DNA from: Prostheceraeus crozeri
Lineage: Eukaryota > Platyhelminthes > Polycladida > Euryleptidae
Direction of reading: 5' to 3'
Assembly: GCA_907163375.1 (NCBI GenBank)
Contig: CAJQUW010001043.1
Span: forward strand, 728,501-792,500
DNA length: 64,000 nucleotides
A program made the position numbers and the translations under genes. Shown piece after piece: positions 1 to 9,654 of this stretch. A model generated the notes under the pieces. That model was not told the DNA's origin. It saw only the letters and a list, made by a program, of their open reading frames with translations, and made no database searches. Numbering within the stretch: the stretch's first letter is position 1; each line of letters starts with the position of its first letter.

Positions 1-1009
1 TGTTGTCCGTTTTATAAAATGTTTTTCTGAGAAATGTGCGTTCTACAGTAGTAGATCTGGAATTATTTGATTCTGTCATTTCAAGGTTTTGTCAAATGAT
101 GAAATGATCGACTACAAACTTCTTACATTTGGATCACTTAAATTTAAATTTGCAATGACTTTCTTCTATATGTTTGTGCAATATAAAACTTATCGATACA
201 AACTTATTTCTGTGCACTTAGATCACGGAGTATCATGTCTGCCCGGTTACTTCTGACTCTCTATATTTCATACATTTTAGATATTCGCACCCCTAAAACG
301 TCCGCAACAACTGACGTTGATCGAAAAATGAATTCATTCCAATTTCGTATTCTATAGTTTTGCCCTGCACTCACTACGCAGCTATGTGTACTATTTATTA
401 AGTCTGTTTATATTTCTGAAGTATAAAATGGAAACAATTAGCTTGTTACGCGGAATGTTTAATTATATCAGTATATCAGTATAGGCTAAATTAAAGGAAA
501 GCTTTATAACGCAATCATGTACTTAGGCCACTAATTATAGTTACTGCAATAAAAATCGCTTCCAACGAATGCCAAACTTCCCATGGGCCAATAAATACAA
601 TAACAGCTCCTCAAAGATTCGAGGTAAGACTTCTTACAAACGCAGCATTTGTTATCGACCACAGCATCATCAACAAAATTGGCATCCTACGTGATCTCAG
701 AAAATTGCGACATCAAGGTATTAAATTTTGCTGATTTGACTGGATAGTAGCGGCAGCATCAGCTTTACGTTTCTGAGGTTGAGCATCTGTTGTGTCTTCC
801 GTCATCTTTGAACACAAATCTGTATATGGACTAGGTCTTTCCTCGAAAAGTTTCTTTCAACTACGGATTCTGATACTACAGAAAATTCGCATTTAATACA
901 ACGATACTGTGATGAAATTATCACAAAACAAGAATTTTGGCCTATAGAAGAATCTGTATGTCAGCACAAAAGACAAAGAATATACTTCTTTTATTTTACT
1001 CATTTTGTT
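1..1009. other. Unassigned AT-rich sequence
   Basis: I see no recognisable coding region, terminal repeat or RNA gene in this stretch. All frames are interrupted at short intervals. It is probably intergenic or intronic DNA or very old repeat. Confidence 0.5.
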
Positions 1010-1065
1010 TCATGGTGTAACTCTAGCCCGTGGAGCAGAGGTAGACAGCTTGTCTGGGACTTCAC

Positions 1066-1407
1066 TTGTGCCGATACACTGGTCGCAATTGCAACGTCCA
1101 AATTTCAAGCCTCGAAGGGGGAAAGTTGACTTCACGAGCGGAGGACACAAAGCGAAGAAAGTATGAAGGTCTGTGGCATTCACACATGTCCTGTCCAATT
1201 GCAGTAGAAACACTTGGTGCCTGGGGAATAGATGCGCTGTTGATGATCAAGGAAATAGGCAAAACGATTGCGGACGTCACGGGTGAAGCTCGGGCAAAAA
1301 CGTTTTTTAAACAGCGCCTGAGTCTGGCAATACAGAGAGGCAATGCAACGAGTATATTGTCTTGTTTCCCATTGTGCAGAGACTTGATCGAACTCAGCTA
1401 TCTTTAA
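1066..1407 (+). pseudogene. Orphan retroelement-like ORF, C-terminal tail
   Basis: This 113-codon frame contains the block PIAVETLGAWGIDAL near residue 45, then IKEIGKTIADVTGEARAKTF and QRLSLAIQRGNATSIL. From memory, this order (VETLGxWG, a helix, then TGExR, then AIQRGNAxS) is shared by the C-termini of many repeated ORFs in invertebrate genomes that accompany reverse transcriptases. The N-terminal part does not read as a known domain and there is no start that I would trust. It is most likely a fragment of a repeat-encoded protein, possibly from a non-LTR element. I cannot name the family with certainty. Confidence 0.35.
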
Positions 1408-1867
1408 TTCTCTTTCTTAAAGGCAACTGCAATGTATCTGCAATGAGATGTCGTTTGAAATAAAAGTTTTTCAATACAAATGTAAAAAAACTCATATAGG
1501 CCTATTGAAACTTGGGCTTGGGTTTTGGCCCAGAATTTGTATACAAGTCTTTGCCTTACCTTATTGGAAGAGGTATACCTTCTGATTTCTTGCCTTGCTG
1601 GAGGTAGAACTTCTGATATCTTGGCTTGCGAACACCTTCGCATGCAGCTTAAAGTTGTTCGCAATCTCGCAATAATATTCAGCATTCAGACGTTGCGAAC
1701 CATGCATGTGAGCAACACCGCGACTGTTCCAGAGATTGATGAGCATTATGCAGTGTTCCACACCGCAGCTTCCGACTCAGTGATTCAACACATCCTCTGG
1801 TAGGAAGAGAGACAACGGTGTCTCGTCTTCTGTGACGATGTTGGTCTTTAAAACCCTTTCGCTGCAA

Positions 1868-1887
1868 ATGACGGAGATCTCCGTCAT
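1868..1887. repeat. Perfect 20-bp palindrome, left subterminal motif
   Basis: ATGACGGAG followed by its exact reverse complement forms a 20-bp palindrome ten bases inside the left piggyBac end. Variants recur near the right end (about 2699, 2732, 2774 and 2838). Such reiterated palindromes inside transposon ends are often transposase binding sites; that role is inferred. Confidence 0.7.
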
Positions 1888-1985
1888 ATTGTCATTCACT
1901 GAATGTCTGGTCTCCCTAAATCGTATTTGTCTGTGATGATAAATGACGGAGAATTTAATACTTCACTGTGCAAATAACTTTTCAA

Positions 1986-2493
1986 CTAAAAAGTGATGAA
2001 TTTCCAATATGTACATATATTTAAAAAATCATCACTTATGGTGCACAGCGAAACACGGATGGGAAAGAAGAAGAACATGGCCAAAAAGAAGTTTGTGTAG
2101 ATCAAGTCGCTTGTTGACCAATAGCTTGCTATTGTTGGATTTTTGACAATGCCCATCAATAGGATGCAAACGGATGTTTTCTTCGTTTTAGGTAAAGTGA
2201 CGTCGTCCAATTCTGCATCTTGATCCAGTTCACAAGGTCTTGAAATAAAGATTCTGGCAAACATAGATTAGGAAAAAATGTCGTGTCCAACTCCTCAGTA
2301 GGTAAATATTTAGGATTTAGTCCATGTCATCCTAAAATTGATCATCACTTGGCTGTTCCGTAGACTGATCAGCGACATTCCAACTGTCAGGTAGTTCTGA
2401 AGTAGGCTCTTCCGGCTCAGAGTTGGTCTCATCACCAGAGTACTCTACTTCTTCATCAGATATGTCTTGATCAACCTCAGTAGTTGTCATCAT
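1986..2493 (-). pseudogene. piggyBac transposase, N-terminal remnant
   Basis: Read on the reverse strand from ATG at 2493, the first frame runs 53 codons and is acidic, with many D and E residues, as is usual for the leader of piggyBac transposases; it stops at 2334-2332. A second open frame (2264-1986), offset from the first, contains LLMGIVKNPTIASYWSTSD, which matches the DDE_Tnp_1_7 pattern MGxxKxPSIxDYWSTDxL. After about residue 60 the similarity is lost. The catalytic aspartates that should lie further downstream are absent, so this cannot encode an active enzyme. Confidence 0.65.
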
Positions 2494-2698
2494 TCAGATG
2501 AATGAAGTTGTGAGATGAAACAGGTCACCAGAAAGTCGTCACATAGGGAAGAGTAAAATGAATAGTCATATATTTGGCATCGATCGATAGCTACCGTCAT
2601 TCTCTTTACGATTACTCACATTGTGATACTATGGATCTCGGTTGAACGGCGTCAGAGTGCGAATGAATTCTCGATGATTGCTAAACTCTTAATATTTT

Positions 2699-2857
2699 GT
2701 GATGGAGATCTCCGTCATACGCACATGGCAAAATGCAGAAATCTCCGTGATCGCAAATAAAAGAATGCTATCCATGACGGAGATCACCGTAATCCGCGTA
2801 TAGAACCAAGTATAATAGCGACATAAAGGATGATTTCATGACGGAAATCTCCGTCAT
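2699..2857. repeat. Right subterminal array of four palindrome copies
   Basis: Four degenerate copies of the TGACGGAGATCTCCGTCA palindrome lie at about 2699-2718, 2732-2751, 2774-2793 and 2838-2857. Spacing is uneven (about 33, 42 and 64 bp). The last copy differs from the left-end palindrome at one position only. The cluster lies just inside the right end of the piggyBac element, mirroring the single copy on the left. Confidence 0.6.
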
Positions 2858-2897
2858 CCGCATGTGTCACCAGATTCAAACGCAGCGAAAAGGTTAA

Positions 2898-4082
2898 AGA
2901 AGAGCCTAAATGTTGACAAATTTCCAGATGCTGGTTTCAGCATCGGAGTCGACGTTCATACATCTCTGTGGTCAGAGGACACGAAACAAATCTGGAATGA
3001 AATTTCCTGATCCCCAACTCTGTCAGGTTGATAATGATTCCATACAAGACATTCAGTTTCTCCACCACGGCTTTCTACTTTTTTCACATTGATGTAGAAT
3101 CCTGAGCATGAGTCCTTTCATTATCTAGAACAGTTTGATGCTTATAAAAAATAAATCAAATTATGAAAAGATGAACAAAATACCTGCCATTATTATTTTT
3201 CTATGGAAGGACTTCTGGGGGGAAACTTCTCTTGTTACAATAATTACCTAAGAACCCATGAGTTTCACAGGGGCAAGTGATAGCTGTAGCGAGAGTGTAG
3301 CGTTATTTCTTCTTTACGAGTCTAAGTCATTTTTGATCTCACCACGTACTTGCGAGTATGTGTATATTTCATATATCACATCAATCATGAGACAAATGCA
3401 ATATAAAATGAATTCAGTCATTATTAGCTGATGTCTAATTCAGTTCAATTCAGATCGCAACAAAGTTCAAAGTTTCCAAGCAACGAACGTTTTAGAGATT
3501 CATTGCGATATTTGCATTGGTACTAGAGCTCATCAAATCATGCAGTATTACACCAAATCATTTAAGATGATTCTGTATAAATGATTCGAATCCGAGATTG
3601 GTTTTCCGAAGTATTAAATATTACAATTCACATGGACCTCGGAGAAGAGGAGCTATTTACCAATTATAAGGGATTCTCAATGCATTTTTGAAGCAGACAA
3701 GCCAAAAAAAAAATGACAAATTGATGAAGTGAGCCAGCAGTTGTAATCAACATAATACACATACTTGAAATATATTGTGATATGATAACAAGTGGTATAT
3801 CCGCATAACACTTATTTTGAAAATTCTCTTCCGTTGTCAATGATGTCATTCACCATCAGTCATGTCATAAAGTATCCAATATCCATAACCTTACAGTGCT
3901 GACTCAATAGGCCATCAATTCAATACTTATTTTTCATGTTGTAAGCGGACTTCCTCGTAAAATGATATGCAAAACATGAATGATGTCAAACTCGGGTAAT
4001 TTTAATCAGCAATAGCATATGTTGCAACTTCAAAAAGGCACTACAGTGTGCAGTGATGAGTTTGGCGATCTACACTTTAGCC
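2898..4082. other. Unassigned sequence
   Basis: No coding region, repeat structure or RNA gene is recognisable between the piggyBac element and the small MITE. Short frames here do not resemble any family I know. Confidence 0.45.
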
Positions 4083-4360
4083 TACACTGCAAACCGTTCA
4101 CTACCAAACACAGACGAAGTATGGATGCCAAGATGCATTTTGGTATGTTGTTTTTAATCAATCAATCACAGAAGGAGTTGTTCGCATTTTTACATACCAA
4201 ACACATACAAATATATAGGAAAGAAAGTCAATATTCGTATGCAAAAGATACCAAATCTCTGTAAATATGCGAGAATCTCGTATCAATTGTTAGTTTCAAA
4301 TTGTGCGTGAATTTGGTATCAATTTGTGCGAATTCTTCGTATCCAGCGATTTACAGTGTA
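4083..4360. mobile_element. Small MITE with TA-flanked short TIRs
   Basis: The left end reads TACACTGCAAACCG (4083-4096) and the complement of the right end reads TACACTGTAAATCG (4347-4360), matching 12 of 14 positions. Both ends coincide with TA, as in Tc1/mariner-type insertions. The interior is 250 bp, AT-rich and non-coding, and contains several repeats of GTATCAATT and its relatives. The size and structure fit a MITE. The family call is tentative because the TIRs are short. Confidence 0.42.
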
Positions 4361-6834
4361 TCTACTTATCATCTGAACTGTAGCAGTTACATGTAGTTAA
4401 TTGAAAATCAGTCCTATACTTCATAGACGAGTAAAGAAACTGCTAAGAGTTTTATTCAGAGATAAGAGGTTAGTAGATTTCAGCATTCCACTCACAATAA
4501 TATATATGCTAAATGAATCATCAAACAATTCCATGGACAACGGACAGTTGAAATTATTCACTTGTATCTTATGAAGTCAATTTGAAAGAAATAATTCCAT
4601 TTCTGTTGAGAATTCAAGCCATTATAAGAAATTAGTCCGAATTAATCTCTCGCAAAGTAAGAACAGTCCTCCGAGCTCTTTTTTCATCCATTCAAAAAGA
4701 GTTTTCTATTATCTCGCTTGGACAATGAAATCTGCGAAGCGTTAAGCAAAATTACTTCAGGGAAATTTGTTAAAACTTTTCCTGACAAGTGAGTTCGAAA
4801 TCGCTGAAAGAAGATTTTATATGTGTCCGTTATAAACATAGTTCTTATATAAAGAAAATCAAATATTATCTAAAATTTAAAATTAGAAATGAGAGTACAT
4901 GTGCACTGTATGTGCAATAATAATGTGAATAATTTCAATTGTCCGTTCTTCATGGAATTTCTGATGCTTCATCTACAGTATATTTTAATGTGAGTGTGAT
5001 GCTGACATGTGGCTACCACAAAAATGAAGCTATGTATTTTTCCATCATTTTGAGAGTTATAAAGATGCCATTCTTTATCCCAATGACATATAAGAGTATG
5101 TAAACTGTGATGTTTACCAACAATTACCTTCGTACATTCCTTTAAGTATTTTTTGAATGTTCACCATTTTAACTTAATATTATCAATACCTTTTCCACTT
5201 TTACAGATTCATCAACAGAATAAACAGAGATCTGAGAAGCGCATTAGTTTGAAATCACAAAGCACAAAAATCTTCAAGGCATGCATGCAGCTGGTTTCAA
5301 TCAATGCTTTCATTGTATTACTTCGCTTCATGGTGCACTTTCAGGTTTTCAATATCCTTGTACATATTCCGATAGGTCTTTTTAAAAGATGCTTGAACCC
5401 CTTTGTAGAGCTCCATCTGTCACTTGCAGATTAGTCTTCGTTAAGTTCCGTCATGCTAGCATCGGGCTGCCACCGGCCAGGCAAGTCAATATTTGTTCCA
5501 CTGGGATGCCACACTACGTTAAAATTTCAAACTTATTGTGTACATTCACTTCTATTGATGTACATGTCAGTTTGCATTTTTTAGGATCATAACTTACAGA
5601 CATATTGGCATATGAATCTTAGATGCATATTAAATGATGCGATGGGTATGTTGAAGCCAAGGTTGAAATTTTTACTCTGAGTTCTTTTGATTGAATGATG
5701 CGCAACGTTGTGTCGTCTTAAGAGTTGATTGATGTTTGCTAAGAACTATCTGTAATTGAAGTGAATTGTAAAAAAATATTTCTCATGAATGTGTAAATAC
5801 TTTATACAATGACATAAGTGAGTGAGAATTCGAACCACGTCTTCTTCTTGTTAATTAGTTGCTTCTGTCTGTGCACAATTCATGGATATCGCCTACATTC
5901 TGCATCAGCACTGAAGCGCTATAGAAAGCTCCGTGAAACTACATAGCAAAACCGCTAGTCGTGAATACAGCTCATCATTTCAAAGCTGATCTGTGACATG
6001 AACATGGCCTCCCCATAGTTCGGCAACTTTCACTGATAAACAGGCTGATGAGATGAATCCGTGGTGGAGTGATTCATTTGCAACAAAGGCATCTGTTTAG
6101 AGCACGCAAACTCGAGTTACTGCGGCATTGATTGCAAATGGCATTGCATCACAAATGCACTACGCTACAAGGTTTTCTTTAGCTATAAAAAAGACAACGA
6201 AAATAGAATTTCAATGTGCTGCCTTTAATCAAATAATTCAATTGATTTTTTATAAATATGGCTTAAGAGCCCTTCTTCCTCACAAAACTAAATAATAATT
6301 ACGGTGTATAAAGAATCAAAAACTAAACATGAATGACTGCCTCCCGACTTTTCGCATTGAGGCTTGATCACGGGCAATGTAAATAATAAAATAAGATCTT
6401 TGTGTACAAACAGATTTAAAACTTGAATGACAATATAAAAAAAACTTAGGCAGATCCTGATGAGACATCACTAATCATTCATAATTTGAGCCATGATAAT
6501 AAGGGAAAACATGTGGAAATTAAAATTAGGTAAATGCATCAGCGACGGAATTGATGTTTTGACGGAAGTCAACCGATATCTACTGATAACTGAAAATGAT
6601 TTTTCAGAATTCTCAGATGACGAACAGGAATCATGTGATCATGTGGATTGAGGTTCACTTGGATGATGATTTTAGTATTAAATGTTAAGTTTCAGTCATT
6701 GTCTCGTCTAGAATCCCATATTTGCATGTCAAGTTTTGGAATTAAGGATGCTCAGCGTTTTCATCACGGAAGGCATGTGAAGCAGCCCTTCTAATACCAG
6801 ATAGGTTCTCAAATAGCTTCATTATTAAAGGGAT
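4361..6834. other. Unassigned sequence
   Basis: No gene is recognisable. The stretch 5150-5560 is slightly less AT-rich and has frames of 60-90 codons on both strands, but none shows a domain or motif I recognise. It may be an old repeat. Confidence 0.4.
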
Positions 6835-7560
6835 CGAAATCGTATTAAAGAACAATTATTTCAAGTTCAATAGTGAATACTATCTCCAACTTTCAGGAAC
6901 AGCAATGAGGACAACGGTGGCCCCTACTTTCGTTTCCCTCACAATGGGATACTTGGGAGTTAATCTTTATAATACTATAAAAAGCCAGTGGAATGAATCG
7001 ATGACAAACTCATTTAAAACACGATGGATTCGCTATCTAGACGATTGCTTTTTGCTATGAAATAACGAAGAGGATTTAGAGCTGCTGAATGAATTATTGA
7101 ACAATTTAAATCCACATATTAAATTCATAACTGAAGTCAATCCACGATCTATGAACTTTTTAGATGTTCATGACATTTTTCATAAGCCCACAGATAGTTT
7201 TAACTACGTTCCTTTTCACTCTGGGCATCCAAATCATGTTATGAAGAATATTCTATATAATCTCACTAAAAGAATTACTAGAATTGTATCAAAAAAAGCA
7301 ATAGAACTAAAAGATTGAATGAACTGAAAATGACTTTCTTAAGGCTAATTATCCAATGAATTTAATTAATAACTCTATCTCAATTGCACTGTCTCAAAGT
7401 CGTAATGGATCAATAACAGCAACTAATAAGCAAATATTACAATTCATATCGACTTTCAATCCCAATAACCCAAATGTTTATAGAAATATCATTTACCCAA
7501 CCACTGGTAAGCGCTTAGGCTTCCTAGAAAGGAAGAGTTATATGTAGCCTGAATATCGAT
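6835..7560 (+). pseudogene. PLE reverse transcriptase, C-terminal half
   Basis: The translation begins KGIEIVLKNNYFKFNSEYY and continues with GTAMRTTVAPTF, the PLE counterpart of GTAMGTxxAPxYA. The catalytic box is RYLDDCFLL at about 7030-7056, followed by a stop. Next come NPHIKFITEVNPRSMNFLD and KPTDSFNYVPFHSGHPNHV, which are the typical PLE thumb motifs. Two further frame breaks follow, near 7315 and 7545. It matches PLE RTs better than LINE RTs because of the KPTD and SGHPxH blocks. Confidence 0.82.
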
Positions 7561-7584
7561 TTTGTGCCGCCGATTTCTTATTAA

Positions 7585-8550
7585 TCACACTTCTTCTAGT
7601 AAACCGAAGCAGATAAACAAAATATTTAATTCTGTGGGTAGGACAGGATATGTGCAATTTGAGTCACAAATAATTCGATGAGCTCTCTTTTGTATCTTGT
7701 TTAACATTATGCTATTCGTCGAAGTCATTCCTACCATCAAAGGTGAGCAGTATTCGGTGCGTGACAAAATAAGTCCCTTATACACACGAATGAGAGATGC
7801 ACAATCAAGGAATGGACGGAGGATGCGTAGAGCATAAAGACGTTGAGCACAACACTTTGTAACGGAAGTAATGAGGTTTCTCCATTTAAGAGTGTCCGTG
7901 AAAGTGACACCTAAAATAGTGATCTCATCCACAAATGATATCCTGGATACGATTGGGGTGTCAATAGTACGTGACTTTGTTATCCAAATTGCCTTGCTTT
8001 TGACCAAGTTGATAGGGAGACCAGCACTGGAGGCCCAAGTACACATATTTCTATGTTCGACGTCAGGTTTCATACGGAAATGGCTATATGATGGAATTAT
8101 GAGTGTGGAGTCGTCTATGTATTTTAATTTAACAGTTGACGAGTTGACGGGATTAAGAGAGCCAATGGTGGCGTTGAATAAATAAGGTCCGAGTACACAC
8201 CCTTGGGGGATCCCCGACCTTACACGCAGTGGATCACTTGCATGATTCAGCAATTTCACAGATTGAATTAGATTTCGCAAATATTCTTGTATCCATAAAA
8301 TGAAACCAGCAGGAGCATTGTTCTCGTTCAGTTCATCAAAAATTTTGTCATGACCCAATTTATCGAAGGCCTTCGTGAAGTCATAAGCTATGACTGTAGC
8401 TCCATCCACATCATCACATTCGAGAAGAGATATAATACAGTCGTGAAAAAACGCATCAGAGCACATGTGGTAGATGATTGCTTGACCCCTCCATACTGAG
8501 ATGAACCAAATGCATCAACAAATTTGACTAATACGCCGGAATCTAAAACC
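7585..8550 (-). pseudogene. CR1/Jockey-like LINE ORF2 fragment
   Basis: The reverse-strand frame (ATG-initiated part 8466-7585, 293 codons) has clear LINE RT motifs: DFTKAFDKLGHDKI, SGIPQGCVLGPYLF, then KYIDDSTLI as the catalytic box, and ITILGVTFTDTLKW. Downstream are EYCSPLMVGM and KIQKRAHRIICD, typical of the C-terminal part of ORF2. In the same frame the similarity extends upstream to about 8550 (VDAFGSSQYGG). The N-terminal RT and the endonuclease are missing. It lies inside the PLE, opposite to it, so it inserted later. The RT core is open and relatively well preserved. Confidence 0.85.
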
Positions 8551-8578
8551 ATTTATGATTATTTAAATGGTTTTAGAA
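8548..8578. repeat. Short inverted repeat at the LINE/PLE junction
   Basis: AAAACCATTTA is followed about seven bases later by TAAATGGTTTT, giving arms of 11 bp. It lies where the LINE sequence ends and PLE sequence resumes. A related copy of ACGCCGG plus TAAAACCA occurs at 8531 and again at 8611, so this may be junction filler or a modified target duplication. Confidence 0.45.
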
Positions 8579-8599
8579 AAATTTTATGGTTAGAAAAAA

Positions 8600-8762
8600 A
8601 TTTTTATTTACGCCGGATTATTTAAAACCAATTATGATGCCATACTTCCACGCAGATCTCATCACTGGCGCAACGATAAAGATTGGTGACTATGTCTTCC
8701 AAATAAAAAAGAACTTCAATTACAATTCTAGTAATATTTTGTACTTCTTGAAATGTAATGGT
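8600..8762 (+). pseudogene. PLE GIY-YIG domain, first part
   Basis: The frame reads HADLITGATIKIGDYVFQIK then NFNYNSSNILYFLKCNG. In PLEs this is the linker and the start of the GIY-YIG nuclease, where (N)xIYFLxCxxC precedes the FYVGQT block. The domain is cut after KCNG by a LINE insertion and continues at 9182. Confidence 0.75.
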
Positions 8763-9174
8763 CAAAAGTCAAAAGTCAAAAGTCAAAAATGTTTATTTCC
8801 AAGAACATTGGAAAACAGGAGCATGTGTGCTCACATACATAAAAAACATAGTTTGATGGCAGAAAACAGCGTGCGGTCGGTGTTATTAAAATATATTCTG
8901 AACAGGAAGGAGAGGAGAATTGACGAAAATAAATTTCCAGATTTCATATTTATTGATTAGTGATTTCCTTAGTTATCGTTCGCAAGTCGTTTGCTTTTTT
9001 GAGAAACCTCGCGATGGATTTTACCAGTTTTGGAGTTAAAATATTCATCAATTTATTGAATTCTGTTGTATTGCTACAGTTGCATAACAAAGGCGCTGTT
9101 TCTTGTCGTAAATTTTGATATAGTGAGCATTCTATCATGAAATGATACAGAGTCTCCACTTTCGGTCTTCCACT
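8763..9174 (-). mobile_element. LINE 3' fragment inserted in the PLE GIY-YIG domain
   Basis: A 412-bp insert is flanked by TAATGGT at 8756-8762 and 9175-9181, a 7-bp target site duplication. On the reverse strand it encodes the end of a LINE ORF2 (9186-8950) with VETLYHFMIECSLYQNLRQE, then a 3' UTR of about 190 nt, and ends in a tail of TTTTGAC repeats. It is strongly 5'-truncated, as usual for target-primed insertion. The C-terminal reading resembles the fragment at 43.1-43.4 kb. Confidence 0.8.
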
Positions 9175-9181
9175 TAATGGT

Positions 9182-9442
9182 TGCAATGATTTCTATGTGG
9201 GTCAAACTAATGATATCTGACGGAATAGATTGACCGTCCATCGCCAACAGATTACTAATTCCAGGCTTGCTTTGCTCCACGTAAGCATGCATATAGCCTC
9301 CTGCTGTAGTAACATGGAAACCAAACTTGTTGCTGCGCCTTTTTATCAATTTTCTAATGATACAACTATATGTCAGAGGGAATGTAGGGAAAGCTGTATT
9401 ATTTCAAAGTTTAAACCCTCTCTAAATAGAGATCATGCATAG
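9182..9442 (+). pseudogene. PLE GIY-YIG domain, second part
   Basis: The frame continues as CNDFYVGQTND, the YVG(Q/E)T signature of PLE GIY-YIG nucleases, then a stop, then RLTVHRQQITNSRLALLHVS, HI, FYQF and CRESCIISKFKPSLNRDHA with a terminal TAG. The HRQQI and KFKPSLN blocks are typical of the end of PLE proteins. It abuts the right target duplication of the LINE insert exactly. Confidence 0.75.
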
Positions 9443-9471
9443 TTGCTTTTCAGTTTGTAATTATTAGTAAG

Positions 9472-9516
9472 TGGTGTCTGACGAAGTACAATAAAGTACC
9501 GAAACCGGTAACACCA
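9472..9516 (+). ncRNA. Type I hammerhead ribozyme of a Penelope-like element
   Basis: All core segments are present in order. Stem I: TGGTGT (9472-9477) pairs with ACACCA (9511-9516), six base pairs. Core CTGACGA is at 9478-9484. Stem II: GTAC (9486-9489) pairs with GTAC (9496-9499) around an AATAAA loop, with an A/C mismatch at the first pair (9485, 9500). Core GAA is at 9501-9503. Stem III is the short palindrome ACCGGT (9504-9509), followed by A9510 as the H17 position; predicted cleavage is between 9510 and 9511. A very short palindromic stem III, suited to dimer formation, is known for PLE hammerheads. It starts 30 nt after the PLE stop codon. Confidence 0.82.
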
Positions 9517-9577
9517 AAGACGTCTTTTGGTTCTCTATTTTATTTATATTCCCTATATTCTTCATTCCACGCATTTT

Positions 9578-9581
<4 letters not shown>

Positions 9582-9635
<54 letters not shown>

Positions 9636-9654
9636 TATATATATATATATATAT
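9582..9654. repeat. (TA)n microsatellite
   Basis: An almost pure TA dinucleotide run of 73 bp with one G interruption. It lies just beyond the PLE 3' region and may have grown from an AT-rich tail. Confidence 0.95.

Larger units (their letters stand above)
1854..2893 (-). mobile_element. Internally deleted piggyBac element
   Basis: The outer ends are near-inverted repeats: CCCTTTCGCTGC at 1854-1865 and the complement of CCTTTTCGCTGC at 2882-2893. piggyBac elements typically start CCCTTT and insert at TTAA. A TTAA follows the right end at 2894-2897, and a TTAA lies at 1848-1851, two bases outside the left end. Inside, the reverse strand holds remnants of a piggyBac transposase N-terminus, but the catalytic DDD region is missing. 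At about 1,040 bp it is a non-autonomous derivative. Subterminal regions carry repeated copies of the palindrome built on TGACGGAGATCTCCGTCA. Confidence 0.72.
6835..9545 (+). mobile_element. Penelope-like element, 5'-truncated, with two LINE insertions
   Basis: Parts in order: the reverse transcriptase C-terminal half (6835-7560), a LINE fragment on the opposite strand (about 7585-8550), the start of the GIY-YIG endonuclease (8600-8762), a second opposite-strand LINE fragment (8763-9174), the rest of the GIY-YIG domain (9182-9442), and a 3' tail with a hammerhead ribozyme (9472-9516). PLEs are retroelements with an RT related to telomerase and usually a C-terminal GIY-YIG nuclease. The 5' half of the ORF is absent and the RT has in-frame stops, so it is a dead copy. 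Confidence 0.85.

Noticed and set aside
5150-5592. Possible small gene or exon (93- and 67-codon overlapping frames)
   Set aside because: No start context, splice signals or recognisable domain; composition is like the surroundings.
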